64,000 nucleotides of DNA from an uncultured Aquimarina sp. (GCA_947496555.1 CANMDH010000013.1:1-64000); one strand, 5' to 3'. Shown: positions 36,979 to 46,706, numbered from the stretch's first letter. Numbers and translations: made by a program. Notes: generated by a model from the sequence alone, not told the origin.

Positions 36979-37053
36979 TAGCGAGGTCTTTTTGAGTTGA
37001 AATGAATAAAATATGCAATTTTCAATAAAATATACATTAAGATACTGCTAGCA

Positions 37054-37554
37054 TTAATCAGTAGACTTTTTTAAGGAACAAGCATGATCCTTTACCACAT
37101 ACCATTTGTCATTAATTTTTTCTAGAACGTAGCTAACGATAAGATGATTGAAATAAGGTTTTCCATCTCTTTCGGGCTCCTTATACATGGCATCAGTTGT
37201 GGCATATCCTAGGTTGTGATCGACCTTTATGTCTAGAATATTGGTCTTTACCGTCCATATGGTATCTTTAAACCAGTTTTTGTGTAATTCTACAAACTCA
37301 TCTGCGGTATAGGTAATTGCTCTACCAGGTATGATGAGCTCCATTTCTCCCGTTGGGGACATGGTAGTTTTAAGTGATTCGAGATCTCTATTTTCTATTG
37401 ACTTCAATAAGGTTTGTAAAGCGCCTAGTGCTTCATTTTCGCTTTTTTGGTCAACATTTACATTATTTTGTTTTTCATTTTTGGTATCACAAGATACCAA
37501 TACGAGAATAAGTAGTAAGAAGAGTATACTTCTGGATAACAAATGTTTTTTCAT
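37054..37554 (-). CDS. SnoaL/NTF2-like lipoprotein
   Basis: A 166-aa lipoprotein: start at 37554 gives MKKHLLSRSILFLLLILVLVSC; the upstream 21 codons are not signal-like. The C-terminal 120 residues have the NTF2-like fold of DUF4440/SnoaL proteins: ALGALQTLLKSIENRDLESLKTTMSPTGEMELI, TADEFVELHKNWF, GYATTDAMYKEPERDGKPYFNHLIVSYVLEKINDKWYVVKDHACS. Ligand unknown. Confidence 0.8.
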   Translation of the reverse strand: MKKHLLSRSILFLLLILVLVSCDTKNEKQNNVNVDQKSENEALGALQTLLKSIENRDLESLKTTMSPTGEMELIIPGRAITYTADEFVELHKNWFKDTIWTVKTNILDIKVDHNLGYATTDAMYKEPERDGKPYFNHLIVSYVLEKINDKWYVVKDHACSLKKSTD

Positions 37555-37579
37555 TTTATATTGTTTATATAAGTGATGT

Positions 37580-38239
37580 TTACTCTGAAACTTGTTTTTC
37601 CAAAAAACGCTCGACACCTAATTCTTCAAAACTAGTTCCTAACTCTGTGAAGGCACTATCAAACGCACTATCAATTCTGTAGGTATGATATCCACGAAGG
37701 TAAATTCTTGATAATTGTAGATTTAAATCTAAAAAATTTAAATAACTATGTGTTTCAATCAATTCAATCTGATGTAACAATATATCGAGCAACTCTTCTC
37801 GGGCTGCACAATTATCTTTTTGGTACACATATATTTTTTCTAAATCCTTAATTAAATCAACATCAAAGTATTGCAAAACACCTTTTTTTTGTGTTGTTGT
37901 ATATGCTGTATTTTGAAATGTAAATTGATCACATTGACAAGAAAAATAAATACGGTGAGATAAACTTCTAAAAAGTTCTTTATAATGCTGTATGTCCATG
38001 GTTTTTTTTCTATTTAACATTCCATCACTTACAATACTATCGAGCATTTTATCATAATCTGATAGGTTTTCATCAAATGATTTAAAGTTCATGAAGTTCA
38101 TTTTGAGCTCTGCAATGATCTCTTTTTTAGACAAACCTGCATTTTTGTTGTTTTCTCTTGTGTCGTACATTTTGTGCAACCAAAGAACACAAAAGACAAT
38201 GATAAGTGTTATGAGACTTTGAAGAAGTATTTTTTTCAT
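37580..38239 (-). CDS. Hypothetical membrane-anchored protein
   Basis: A 219-aa protein with one N-terminal hydrophobic segment (ILLQSLITLIIVFCVLWLH) and a long helical exterior part (FMNFKSFDENLSDYDKMLDSI; CQCDQFTF). Its start is three bases after the stop of the next gene upstream, so the two are co-translated. Not recognised. Confidence 0.65.
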   Translation of the reverse strand: MKKILLQSLITLIIVFCVLWLHKMYDTRENNKNAGLSKKEIIAELKMNFMNFKSFDENLSDYDKMLDSIVSDGMLNRKKTMDIQHYKELFRSLSHRIYFSCQCDQFTFQNTAYTTTQKKGVLQYFDVDLIKDLEKIYVYQKDNCAAREELLDILLHQIELIETHSYLNFLDLNLQLSRIYLRGYHTYRIDSAFDSAFTELGTSFEELGVERFLEKQVSE

Positions 38240-38242
38240 ATA

Positions 38243-38881
38243 TCAATTATCTAAAACATTCAAAATTATATTGGTATTTGAAATCATTCCCTTCACAAAT
38301 TCTGTCTTAGCTATTTTAATTTCGGGTTCTGTAAAAGAGGTTTCGGGATATGCTTCGTAGGTTAAATCTTCTGTAAAACTTTTCGGTATAGGGTTTTTAC
38401 TTTCTTGTAATATCACATTTTTATCATCTACTGTCTTTATTTTGTATACCTTCTTTGTGGTAACTACCAAATCTCCAGTATCCAGTTGTTGTAGAATGAT
38501 CTTTTTTTGCTGATCATTTTGTGCCATAAAGGATTCTTGATATACCTCATTATTTTTGATTTCAGCATAAAAACCAATAGGAACAGCAAGAAGAACTGTT
38601 AAAGCAATGACACTAAAGCTCCAGTAACCCCATGTAGGAACTTTTAGGCTTCTTTTCAGTTCTTCTGCCGTTTCTTTGATCTCTGTAGTCCAATCAGATT
38701 TTTTTATGCGTTTGCCTGTGTCAGTACAGATAAGTTGGGTTACTTTTTTTGGAAAAATGAAAAATGAAACCCTGACATCTCTTCGAATTAATTGCAACAT
38801 TACTTTACCAGACGAGCAGCTATTCGTTAGCAATTTAAATTCGTGCTCTTCTATTATTTGTTCTCGAATAGATATCCACAT
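38243..38881 (-). CDS. Hypothetical single-span membrane protein
   Basis: A 212-aa protein: an N-terminal cytoplasmic domain (EFKLLTNSCSSGKVMLQLIRRDVRVSFFIFPKKVTQLICTDTGKRIKKSDWT), one central transmembrane segment (YWSFSVIALTVLLAVPIGFYA) and an exported C-terminal part. It is three bases from the following gene and 48 bases after the third solenoid lipoprotein gene, so it may belong to that long transcript. Confidence 0.65.
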   Translation of the reverse strand: MWISIREQIIEEHEFKLLTNSCSSGKVMLQLIRRDVRVSFFIFPKKVTQLICTDTGKRIKKSDWTTEIKETAEELKRSLKVPTWGYWSFSVIALTVLLAVPIGFYAEIKNNEVYQESFMAQNDQQKKIILQQLDTGDLVVTTKKVYKIKTVDDKNVILQESKNPIPKSFTEDLTYEAYPETSFTEPEIKIAKTEFVKGMISNTNIILNVLDN

Positions 38882-38929
38882 GATTTGTTTTTTTATGATT
38901 GGGTTATATGTAATTTAATCTTAAAAGCA

Positions 38930-40774
38930 TTAATTAGATAATGATACACTATTGCCATTATCTCTTAGTGTTTGTGCATCTGTTGTTGCTTGGGCAGATG
39001 CCTCTCCTCTGAGTGAAATTCTCTTACCTGTAATTGCAGGAGTAATATTTACCAGTCTAGTTAATATTCCGTCAATACTTAAGGTGGATAGTCTACCTAG
39101 GCTTGCAAGATTAAGTGTTGAAAAATCTTGAACAGAAGACAAGTTCACAGAACTTAACAAAACTGTAGAATTTATGAGTAAGTCATCAAAGGTGCTAAGG
39201 CTATTAAAGTCTACGGTTTCTAATAGAGTTTCTCTGACAGTAAAATTTCTAATATTGGTCACCGTCTCCAGATTAGGAAAAGCTATACTTGTAATCGATT
39301 CATTATTTGAAATATCAATACTCGCAAAGTCATCACCGCCAACTATTGATGCCAGAATAGGAAATGATAAAGATGGTAATGCACTATTTCCAGAAATAGA
39401 AAGCCCTCCGTTTAAAGTGGTCAAACTGGAAAAATTTATACTATTGATCAAAGGATTATTAATTATACTTAAGAAGTTTCGATTTTCAGGTACCCCAAGT
39501 GTTGTCAACCCCGAAAACGATAGACTTTCTAAAACAGCATTGCCTGAAATAGATATAGAAGCATCCATGGTCGCCAAACCATCAAATTGAATAGTAGTCA
39601 ATTTTTGGTTTTCCGAAATTGTAATTCCGGAGACAGAGGTAAGATTTGGAAATTCTAAGATGGTTAATTCTGGATTTTCTGTAAATGCAATAAAATCTGC
39701 AGAACGTAAAGCATTTAGATTTACGGCACTTAAGTTTTCGTTTCCTATAATTCTTAATCTTCCGGCTTCCTCTAATGCATCGAAGTTTATACTTACTAAA
39801 TCACTTTCGTCAATTTCAAGAGACGAAATTTTCATTAAATTAGGAAATGTTAAAGAGGTAAATGTTGGATTATTACGCAATGTAAAGGTATTGGTAATCT
39901 CTACTACCGAATTTGCTTCAAAAGCGGTTAAATTATCATTATTTTCGATACGTAATCGATTAAATTTATCTATTGCTCCAAGATTTACAGTAGTTAAATT
40001 AGTATTGCTATTGATTGTTATACTTGAACCGTCTTCTGGAGTTTCTGTAATTAACGGAGTGCTTATACTCTGTAAGTCTTCATTATCTGTTATTGTTAGA
40101 CCACTAAAAGTAACTAGTTTAGGTAAATTAATGGCAGATAGTTTTGTTGTGTAAACAGAAATAGTTCCTGCGTTTTCTAAATTGGGTAGCTCTAAATTTG
40201 ATAAATTCCTTGAAGGTCTTATAGACAAACGCCCTAAATCCTTTAGCATTGGCAAACTAAGAGTTTCATAAGATGAATTATCATCAAACTCCAGTCGAAC
40301 CAATTCTGTAATTGAATTTAAATTTATAGAAGTTAACACATTATTTTTTTGGATATAAAGGTCTGCAGCAACACTTAGATTTTCAAAACTTACAGTTGAC
40401 AGAACATCATTTGAGCTTATATTAATTTCTTCAACAACAGATTCTAGATTTGGAAGCGAAAGACTTTGTAGACTTTCGTTACCATTTACTTCTAGATTGA
40501 TTAAAGTTGAAATTTCGGTAAGATCTAAGGTGGTTAAATTGGTTGTATTAAGAACGAGAACGGTATGGGTATTTTTACCTTGATTTTCTGCAATTAATTG
40601 TACAGCTTCTTCATCGGTAATATCTCCTGCAAACACCAAATATTCTAAACCTATATTAAAGCCATCTGCACCATTTGTGCCGTCTACACCATCTACACCA
40701 TCTTCACCGTCACTACAAGAAAAGGCTGTTATAGCAAGAATTATCATAAAAATTCTAACAAATATATATTTCAT
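38930..40774 (-). CDS. Repeat-solenoid lipoprotein with collagen-like stalk (copy 3)
   Basis: A 614-aa lipoprotein: signal peptide, lipobox AFSC, then SDGEDGVDGVDGTNGADG (Gly-x-x repeats), a conserved EYLVFAGDITDEEAVQLIAENQGKNTHTVLVLNTTNLTTLDL module, then about twenty leucine-rich, receptor-L-like repeats of the form NxxLTSLxxPxLxxVxxLxIxxN, and a final segment NITPAITGKRISLRGEASAQATTDAQTLRDNGN. It is likely a cell-surface solenoid. It is last of three tandem paralogues and 61 bases downstream of copy 2. Partner unknown. Confidence 0.85.
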   Translation of the reverse strand: MKYIFVRIFMIILAITAFSCSDGEDGVDGVDGTNGADGFNIGLEYLVFAGDITDEEAVQLIAENQGKNTHTVLVLNTTNLTTLDLTEISTLINLEVNGNESLQSLSLPNLESVVEEINISSNDVLSTVSFENLSVAADLYIQKNNVLTSINLNSITELVRLEFDDNSSYETLSLPMLKDLGRLSIRPSRNLSNLELPNLENAGTISVYTTKLSAINLPKLVTFSGLTITDNEDLQSISTPLITETPEDGSSITINSNTNLTTVNLGAIDKFNRLRIENNDNLTAFEANSVVEITNTFTLRNNPTFTSLTFPNLMKISSLEIDESDLVSINFDALEEAGRLRIIGNENLSAVNLNALRSADFIAFTENPELTILEFPNLTSVSGITISENQKLTTIQFDGLATMDASISISGNAVLESLSFSGLTTLGVPENRNFLSIINNPLINSINFSSLTTLNGGLSISGNSALPSLSFPILASIVGGDDFASIDISNNESITSIAFPNLETVTNIRNFTVRETLLETVDFNSLSTFDDLLINSTVLLSSVNLSSVQDFSTLNLASLGRLSTLSIDGILTRLVNITPAITGKRISLRGEASAQATTDAQTLRDNGNSVSLSN

Positions 40775-40835
40775 AATTAAATGATTTAGGTTTTTATTTT
40801 TTTATTAATTGAATGCAACTAATTGTTTTTAAATG

Positions 40836-42911
40836 TTATTCGGTAATCATTACAGTATTACCATTAGCTCTCAAGGTTTCTGCATTTGTCAAGGCTTGTG
40901 CAGAAGCAACTCCTGTTAGAAAAATATTTTTTTCGCTAATTGCAGGTGTAATACTTACTAATCGAGAGAGTATACCATCTATAGCCGAAGTAGAAAGCTT
41001 TCCTGGGGTTGCTAGATTTAATCTAGAAAAATCTTGAATAGATGAGAGGTTTACTGATGTTAATAAAACGGTTGAGTCTATTTCTAAAATTGAGAGTATG
41101 GTAAGATTACCAAAGTCTACCGTTTCTAATACATTTTCAGAAATCTCTATTTCTCGAGTAGAATTTATAATTTCGAGGTTCGGAAATGTAATGCTAGTTA
41201 TTAAATTGTTATTCATAATAATGAAATCAGAGGTTCTATCTTGAACTCCTACAGAAGTCAATAGAGGAAAAGACAAAGAGGTTAAGGCAGGATTTCCTGT
41301 GATTTCAAATTCTGCATCTATGGTTGCCAAACTTGAAAAATCAAGACTGCCCAACGTAGTATTATTTCTAATAGTGAAATTAGGAGTTGTAAAATCCCTC
41401 GGACTTTCATCTCCTGTATAGTTCAATAAAGGGAAAGATGCTGCGGCTAAGGCAGGATTTCCTATGATTTCAAATCTCCTTGAATTTTCGATAGAAGTTA
41501 AACTAGAAAAGTCAATACTATTTAGTAATGGATTATCATTAATAGTAAAAGTGATAGTATTTCTAGTGTCTTCAGTGCCTATAGCGCTTAGTTTAATACA
41601 ATCAACAGCAGTTAAGATAGTATTTCTTGAAATTGAAAACCCCAATTTTGAAACTTCTAAATTAGGAAAAGAAACGGTCGATAAATTTTCATTGTTTGTA
41701 ACAAAGAGCCCGCCCTCATTATTTACTAAAGTATTAAAATTTATACTTTCTAATCGTTCATTTTCCGAAATGTTAATGCCGTTACTAGCTGTCATTCTGG
41801 GAAAATCTATATTGGCTAATACAGGGTTTTCAGAAATAAAGATACTAAGATCAGTTTCAGTTACATTAGGAAATGATATGCTGGTTAACGCCTGGTTTTC
41901 GGAAATGCTAACACCTCGAATATTTGTCACATTTGCAAATGATATAGCTGTAACCTTAGGATTAGAACGAAAACTAACAAACCCGGAAGAGATCATTGCA
42001 TCAGTATTTAATGTCGTAAGGTTTTCGTTATTTCTAAAAGCAATCCCTTGAACTGTAGTTAAAGCATTTAGATTTACAGTTACAAGGTTAGTATTGTTAC
42101 TCACCAAAAATGCGGCATCGGCATCATCATCAATAAAAGAAGAATCGTCATTTTCAATATCATTTGTTAGTGCAGGCAAATTGATATTTTCTATGGTTGG
42201 ATTTCTGAATATTAAAATTTCTCTAAAAGTTCTTAAGCCTGGGATATCTATATTGGATAGTTTTTCATTTTGATCAATTTCTAAAATGCCAACTGACTCA
42301 ATAACACCTAGATCCAGTGTAGATAAGTTTTCATTTTCAGAAATATCTAACCGGCTGATCACTTCAATCAGAGAAGGTGTGCTTATCGTTTCTAATACCG
42401 GGTTTTCGAAAATAGAAAGGTTTGAAGCTTTCGTAAGTTGAGAAATATCGATAGCTGTTAATGTGCCGTTTCGAGAAATACTAAAACTTCCGAATATTTC
42501 ATTTAGGTTAGGCATTTCAATAGTTACCAAAGCTTCATTTCTAAAAATTTGAGTGTCTTGATACGTAGCATTTAAATTTGGTAAAGACAATCGCTGCAGA
42601 TTTTGGTTATCTACTACTTCTAATCTTACCAAGGTTGATATTTCTGGTAATTCTAAAGAAGTTAAATTGGTTGTGTTTTTTATTACAAGGGTATGTGTGT
42701 TTTTTCCGGCAGTTTCTGTGGCTAGTGCTGCAGCTTCTTCATTGGTTATGTCTCCAGAGATGACAAGATACCCAGAACCACTAACATCGCCACCATCAAG
42801 GCCATCGACACCGTCTATACCATCCGTGCCATTAACACCATCTTCTGGACTACAAGAAAATGTTGTTATTACTAGGGTTATTATAAAAATTTTAAGATAT
42901 ATATATTTCAT
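40836..42911 (-). CDS. Repeat-solenoid lipoprotein with collagen-like stalk (copy 2)
   Basis: The longest of the three paralogues, 691 aa: lipobox TFSC, stalk GVNGTDGIDGVDGLDGGD, VISGDITNEEAAALATETAGKNTHTLVIKNTTNLTSLEL module, many repeats, end module ITPAISEKNIFLTGVASAQALTNAETLRANGN. Repeat number differs from the neighbours, which suggests expansion by recombination. It sits 43 bases downstream of copy 1 and should share its promoter. Confidence 0.85.
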   Translation of the reverse strand: MKYIYLKIFIITLVITTFSCSPEDGVNGTDGIDGVDGLDGGDVSGSGYLVISGDITNEEAAALATETAGKNTHTLVIKNTTNLTSLELPEISTLVRLEVVDNQNLQRLSLPNLNATYQDTQIFRNEALVTIEMPNLNEIFGSFSISRNGTLTAIDISQLTKASNLSIFENPVLETISTPSLIEVISRLDISENENLSTLDLGVIESVGILEIDQNEKLSNIDIPGLRTFREILIFRNPTIENINLPALTNDIENDDSSFIDDDADAAFLVSNNTNLVTVNLNALTTVQGIAFRNNENLTTLNTDAMISSGFVSFRSNPKVTAISFANVTNIRGVSISENQALTSISFPNVTETDLSIFISENPVLANIDFPRMTASNGINISENERLESINFNTLVNNEGGLFVTNNENLSTVSFPNLEVSKLGFSISRNTILTAVDCIKLSAIGTEDTRNTITFTINDNPLLNSIDFSSLTSIENSRRFEIIGNPALAAASFPLLNYTGDESPRDFTTPNFTIRNNTTLGSLDFSSLATIDAEFEITGNPALTSLSFPLLTSVGVQDRTSDFIIMNNNLITSITFPNLEIINSTREIEISENVLETVDFGNLTILSILEIDSTVLLTSVNLSSIQDFSRLNLATPGKLSTSAIDGILSRLVSITPAISEKNIFLTGVASAQALTNAETLRANGNTVMITE

Positions 42912-42954
42912 CTGTTTATGTTTAATGTTTTTAAATCTTATTTCTATTCGAAGT

Positions 42955-44460
42955 TTAGTCTCTTATAGTAACAGTGTTACCGTTACTTCTCAAAGTTTCT
43001 ATATTAGTTAAGGCCTCTGCAGAGGCAGTTCCTCTCAAAGAAATTCTTTTATCAGTTAGCATTGGAGTAATATTTACTAACCGCGTGATAATGCTATCAA
43101 TTGTAGCGGTAGAAAGACTAGGAAAACTTAATGAATCAAAATCTTGAATAGAAGACAAGTCTACACTTGTTAAAGTGGCACTAGATATAATGCTAAAATT
43201 AGCAATAGTTTCAAGTAGATTAAAATTTACTGTTTCTAGACTATTCGATCTAATACTAATACTTCTAGAGCTATTATCGCCAAAAATTTGTAAACTGGGA
43301 AAAGAAACATTAGTAATCATTTCATTATTCCTGATCGAAAAAGTAACACTATTTTCATTTCCGATGGCGTTTAATACAGGAAAAGAAAGTGCTGTTAAAG
43401 CAATATTATCGGTAATAGTAAAACCACTATCAAGCCGCTCTAATCGATCAAAATTAAAACTTAATAATGCCTCATTTCTATTAATATCGATAGTGTTACT
43501 ACTTGTTAAGTTAGAAAATGAAGCAGTTGTTAGATTATTGTTGCTGTTAATTCTTATTGTACTGGCTGTAACCAATGTGTTTATCTCAAATACCGCTAAA
43601 TTTGAATTATTTGTTATAGAAACACTACCAGTACTAGTTAAGCTACTTAGATTTATTGTGGCTAGATTGGTATTATTGCCTATGACCAAGGAATTTCTAT
43701 TTTCTGCATTTGTTGTTTCTAGCAAAGGCAAGTTAATACTTTCTAAAACTAAGTTGCCTGCTACCGAAACACCAAAAGCGTTTTCCAAATTAGGGATGTT
43801 TAGAGCAGGTAACTTTTCGTTTTGGGCAATACTTAAAGACCCAATAGATTCTAATAAGTCGATGTTAAGGTTAGTTAGATTCTCATGATTTGTAACGGTT
43901 AATCTATTCTTGATTTCAACCAACGAAGGAAAACTTAGGTTTTCTAATAAAGGGTGGGTAGAAAAGAAAAGTGTTTCTGCATTAGTAAGATTTGATAAGT
44001 TAATTGATGTTAATGCCTTGTTTCCACTAATTCCGAAATTGCCTATAGTATTAGTCAGGCCTTGAAAATTGATGCTTTCCAGAACAGTATTACCTACTAT
44101 TTGTATGTCTTCGGCGATAGATATCAAATTTGACATTGTGATACTTTGTAAATTTTCATTTTCTTGAATCTCTAAAACCGCCAAAGTTGAGATAGCAGAA
44201 ATGTCTACAGTAGTTAAATTTGTGGTGCCTTTAATTAAAAGAGTATGTGTATTTTGTCCTACATTTTCAGCTATTAATGCCGCCGCATCCTCATTTGTAA
44301 TATCACCAGAAAGCACAAGAACTCCCACTCCATTATTAACCCCATCGGTACCATCTACACCATCTACACCATCTACACCATCCATACCGTCCTCACCACT
44401 ACAGGAGAACGTAATTATTGATAGGGTAATCAAAAAAAATTGAATACAAATATTTTTCAT
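42955..44460 (-). CDS. Repeat-solenoid lipoprotein with collagen-like stalk (copy 1)
   Basis: First gene of the tandem set, 501 aa: lipobox TFSC, stalk SGEDGMDGVDGVDGVDGTDG, the conserved VLVLSGDITNEDAAALIAENVGQNTHTLLIKGTTNLTTVDI module, receptor-L-like repeats and the shared C-terminal module NITPMLTDKRISLRGTASAEALTNIETLRSNGN. Upstream there is a textbook -7 element (TACATTTG, minus strand, 44515-44522) and a family A dyad 19 bases beyond it. Confidence 0.87.
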   Translation of the reverse strand: MKNICIQFFLITLSIITFSCSGEDGMDGVDGVDGVDGTDGVNNGVGVLVLSGDITNEDAAALIAENVGQNTHTLLIKGTTNLTTVDISAISTLAVLEIQENENLQSITMSNLISIAEDIQIVGNTVLESINFQGLTNTIGNFGISGNKALTSINLSNLTNAETLFFSTHPLLENLSFPSLVEIKNRLTVTNHENLTNLNIDLLESIGSLSIAQNEKLPALNIPNLENAFGVSVAGNLVLESINLPLLETTNAENRNSLVIGNNTNLATINLSSLTSTGSVSITNNSNLAVFEINTLVTASTIRINSNNNLTTASFSNLTSSNTIDINRNEALLSFNFDRLERLDSGFTITDNIALTALSFPVLNAIGNENSVTFSIRNNEMITNVSFPSLQIFGDNSSRSISIRSNSLETVNFNLLETIANFSIISSATLTSVDLSSIQDFDSLSFPSLSTATIDSIITRLVNITPMLTDKRISLRGTASAEALTNIETLRSNGNTVTIRD

Positions 44461-44541
44461 AGTTATAAGATCTAGGTTTTAGTTTTCTAAAATTGATTTT
44501 GAAATGATTTTGATCAAATGTAGATGAGAAGTGTCAGAAAG

Positions 44542-44567
44542 AAGTGCCAGATTATAATTTGGGACAT
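44542..44567 (-). promoter_or_regulatory. 26-bp dyad, family A, copy 2
   Basis: AAGT-GC-CAGATTATAATTTG-GG-ACAT. The proximal edge lies exactly 19 bases from TACATTTG (minus strand, 44515-44522), the presumed promoter of the three solenoid lipoprotein genes. No TTG -33 element is present; the dyad occupies the upstream position. Confidence 0.7.
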
Positions 44568-44589
44568 GTAGTTTAAATACGTATGGTTT

Positions 44590-44892
44590 TTACCAAAAAC
44601 GTATGGCCGGAAGAATCGTAAAGGCCAAAACTATATATATTGTGAAAATAGATACCAATGTAGCAACTATAAATCTAACCGTATTCGAAGTATTAGGCAA
44701 TAGAAGGATAGCACCAAGGCTTATAGCACCAATCATACAAATTAGAAATGCTCCTCCAAAAAAGATAGCTCCAAAAAAACCACTTAAACCATCAGGGCCA
44801 TGGTCTGAATAGTGAACAGTATGTACAAGTAGTACAAGAAAAAGAATTGTAAAAGTAAAAAGTATACCCAGTAATATTTTAAGTGTTTTCAT
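44590..44892 (-). CDS. Small membrane protein with HGxDGLSGFF motif (second copy)
   Basis: A 100-aa protein with three hydrophobic segments and the loop SDHGPDGLSGFFGAI, paralogous to the protein at 35603-35911. It lies between a TPR-AraC regulator gene and the solenoid lipoprotein genes on the same strand and has its own family A dyad and -7-like element upstream. Function unknown. Confidence 0.75.
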   Translation of the reverse strand: MKTLKILLGILFTFTILFLVLLVHTVHYSDHGPDGLSGFFGAIFFGGAFLICMIGAISLGAILLLPNTSNTVRFIVATLVSIFTIYIVLAFTILPAIRFW

Positions 44893-44963
44893 TAATTTTT
44901 ATTTCTTCAGGATGACAGCGCATCATACTAACGGGTCGAAAGTAAAAAGAAATACTAAAGAAG

Positions 44964-44989
44964 AAGTGTCAAATTATAATTTGGAGCTT
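44964..44989 (-). promoter_or_regulatory. 26-bp dyad, family A, copy 3
   Basis: AAGT-GT-CAAATTATAATTTG-GA-GCTT; the 14-base core is a perfect palindrome. Exactly 19 bases on lies TACTTTCG (minus strand, 44937-44944, one off the consensus), before the gene starting at 44892. It lies eight bases past the stop of the TPR-AraC regulator gene. Confidence 0.7.
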
Positions 44990-44996
44990 CAATTTT

Positions 44997-46664
44997 TTAA
45001 TCCGTGGCTAACGAGTGGTTTTTTTGAAATTCGGAAGGAGTTAGTCCAACAAGGTTTTTGAACACCCTATTAAATGAGGTTTTGCTAGGAAATCCTGCTT
45101 CATAGCCTATCGCCAAGATTTTGTAATGTTCAAATTTTGGGTTTTTCATCAATTTTTTTGCCGTATCTACTCTGTACAAATTAATGAAGTTGTTGAAATT
45201 CTTCTGAAAGCAAACGTTCAAAACCTCAGAGAAAAGATGTACACTCATCTTTAATTTATCTGCAATATCAGATTGTTTGATCTCATGATCCAGAAAAGGC
45301 TTCTCTTCTTCCATAAAATTCAGAATAAGCTCCATATATTGTTGTTGCTCTTCTTGGCTGAGTGAAGACTTTTTTGGTTGTTCTATGCCTATTTCCTTTT
45401 CAGGAACTCCTTGTTTTTGAATCTTTTTGGCCAGCGCGTTCAGTTTATCTTTCAGGGCTTCGTTTTCGTTTTTTAATAATAGTTTATCGCCTTGTAATTG
45501 TAAAGATTCTTCAGCTAGTTTTCGACGCCTGTTCCAATAAATAATAGAGGATACAATTAATAGAATGATTAAAACTACTCCGGCAAAAATAGATAACTGT
45601 TTTTCCTTACTTAAAAACAGGATAGACTCATTTTGTTGAGATATGATATCCGATTTGGTCTCGGACTCTTTTTCTAATTTTAGCCGCTGAGCTTTAGAAA
45701 GAGTTTTTAGGTACTTTTCTCTGGTTTCGGTATATGCTTTTTGTTCTTTTAAAGAGTTTTTGATACTATCTAACGTCTCATAGGTTTTGGCCAGATACTC
45801 ATGAGACTCCATCTTGATGTTCAAAAAATTTCCTTGGGTAGCCAAATCTCGAGCATTTTTTAATGCTGTAAGAGCTTTGGTTGGTCGATGTGATAAATAA
45901 TAAGAAATGCCCATTACACAATTGGCAGAAGCTTCAAGCTCAATAGATTCATTCTTATCAATTCGGTTCAAAGCTTTTTGACTATTTTCTATAGCCTCGT
46001 CATACTTTCCTAAATGACGCTGACATTCAGCAATATTGATTAAAGCCCCTATGATTCTATCATTTCTGTTCATTTTTTCAGCCAGGTCTTTGGCCTTGTA
46101 CATGTATTCTAGAGCTTCAGAGTAGTTACCTTGATTGAGATTTGCTGTTCCCAAGGAATTATATGCCGAAATAATGAAATTATCTGGATTTTTTTGATGT
46201 GTCGCTAATTCTATAACCTTTTTCATCGAGGTTTTTACTTTTTCGTAATCCTCAATACTGTTATACAAATTCCCGAGGTTGACCTGTACAAGAATTCTTG
46301 AATGAGCATTTTCAGGAAGGGATTCACTTAGTTTTTCTGCTTCTAGATATCGCTCCAAAGATTCGTCATACTGATCTATTTGTTGATGATAAATGGCCAT
46401 ATATACCAATGCCGAAATTTGATCCTCTTTTAATTCATTGGCTTCTGCTATATGAAATATTATATGGGTATACTTTTGAAATGCTTCCAAATCACCTGTT
46501 CGATAAGATGCGCTCAACAACTGTTTGTACTTGGCAATACTATCCTTTGGAGAAGCTATTACCCGATCATATAAAGAAAGATTCTCATTGACTGCATCTT
46601 GTGTATATAAAGGCAAGATGTTTAAGTAAAAACAAACAATTAAACAAAGGAGGGGCTTTGACAT
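44997..46664 (-). CDS. TPR-transmembrane-AraC regulator (A)
   Basis: A 555-aa membrane-bound regulator: signal peptide, a run of tetratricopeptide repeats (about residues 60-330; e.g. AYNSLGTANLNQGNYSEALEYMYKAKDLAEK), one transmembrane segment near 356-378 (LSIFAGVVLIILLIVSSIIYW), a coiled coil and a C-terminal AraC-type DNA-binding domain (IADKLKMSVHLFSEVLN ... AGFPSKTSFNRVFKNLVGLTPSEF). The TPR part should face the periplasm and sense a signal there. It sits beside two family A dyads, its likely targets by position. Confidence 0.88.
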   Translation of the reverse strand: MSKPLLCLIVCFYLNILPLYTQDAVNENLSLYDRVIASPKDSIAKYKQLLSASYRTGDLEAFQKYTHIIFHIAEANELKEDQISALVYMAIYHQQIDQYDESLERYLEAEKLSESLPENAHSRILVQVNLGNLYNSIEDYEKVKTSMKKVIELATHQKNPDNFIISAYNSLGTANLNQGNYSEALEYMYKAKDLAEKMNRNDRIIGALINIAECQRHLGKYDEAIENSQKALNRIDKNESIELEASANCVMGISYYLSHRPTKALTALKNARDLATQGNFLNIKMESHEYLAKTYETLDSIKNSLKEQKAYTETREKYLKTLSKAQRLKLEKESETKSDIISQQNESILFLSKEKQLSIFAGVVLIILLIVSSIIYWNRRRKLAEESLQLQGDKLLLKNENEALKDKLNALAKKIQKQGVPEKEIGIEQPKKSSLSQEEQQQYMELILNFMEEEKPFLDHEIKQSDIADKLKMSVHLFSEVLNVCFQKNFNNFINLYRVDTAKKLMKNPKFEHYKILAIGYEAGFPSKTSFNRVFKNLVGLTPSEFQKNHSLATD

Positions 46665-46706
46665 CTTTTTTTATTCAAGTTACTTTAAAAATATAGATCA
46701 AGATCA

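Noticed and set aside
39174-44443. Several plus-strand open frames of 60-240 codons opposite the solenoid lipoprotein genes
   Set aside because: They are the mirror of repetitive coding sequence; the residue composition follows the repeat of the minus-strand genes.
22378-44443. Possible CRISPR array in the repeat-rich 38.9-44.5 kb region
   Set aside because: The periodicity is codon-based and variable, within coding sequence; there are no constant repeat/spacer units and no cas genes.
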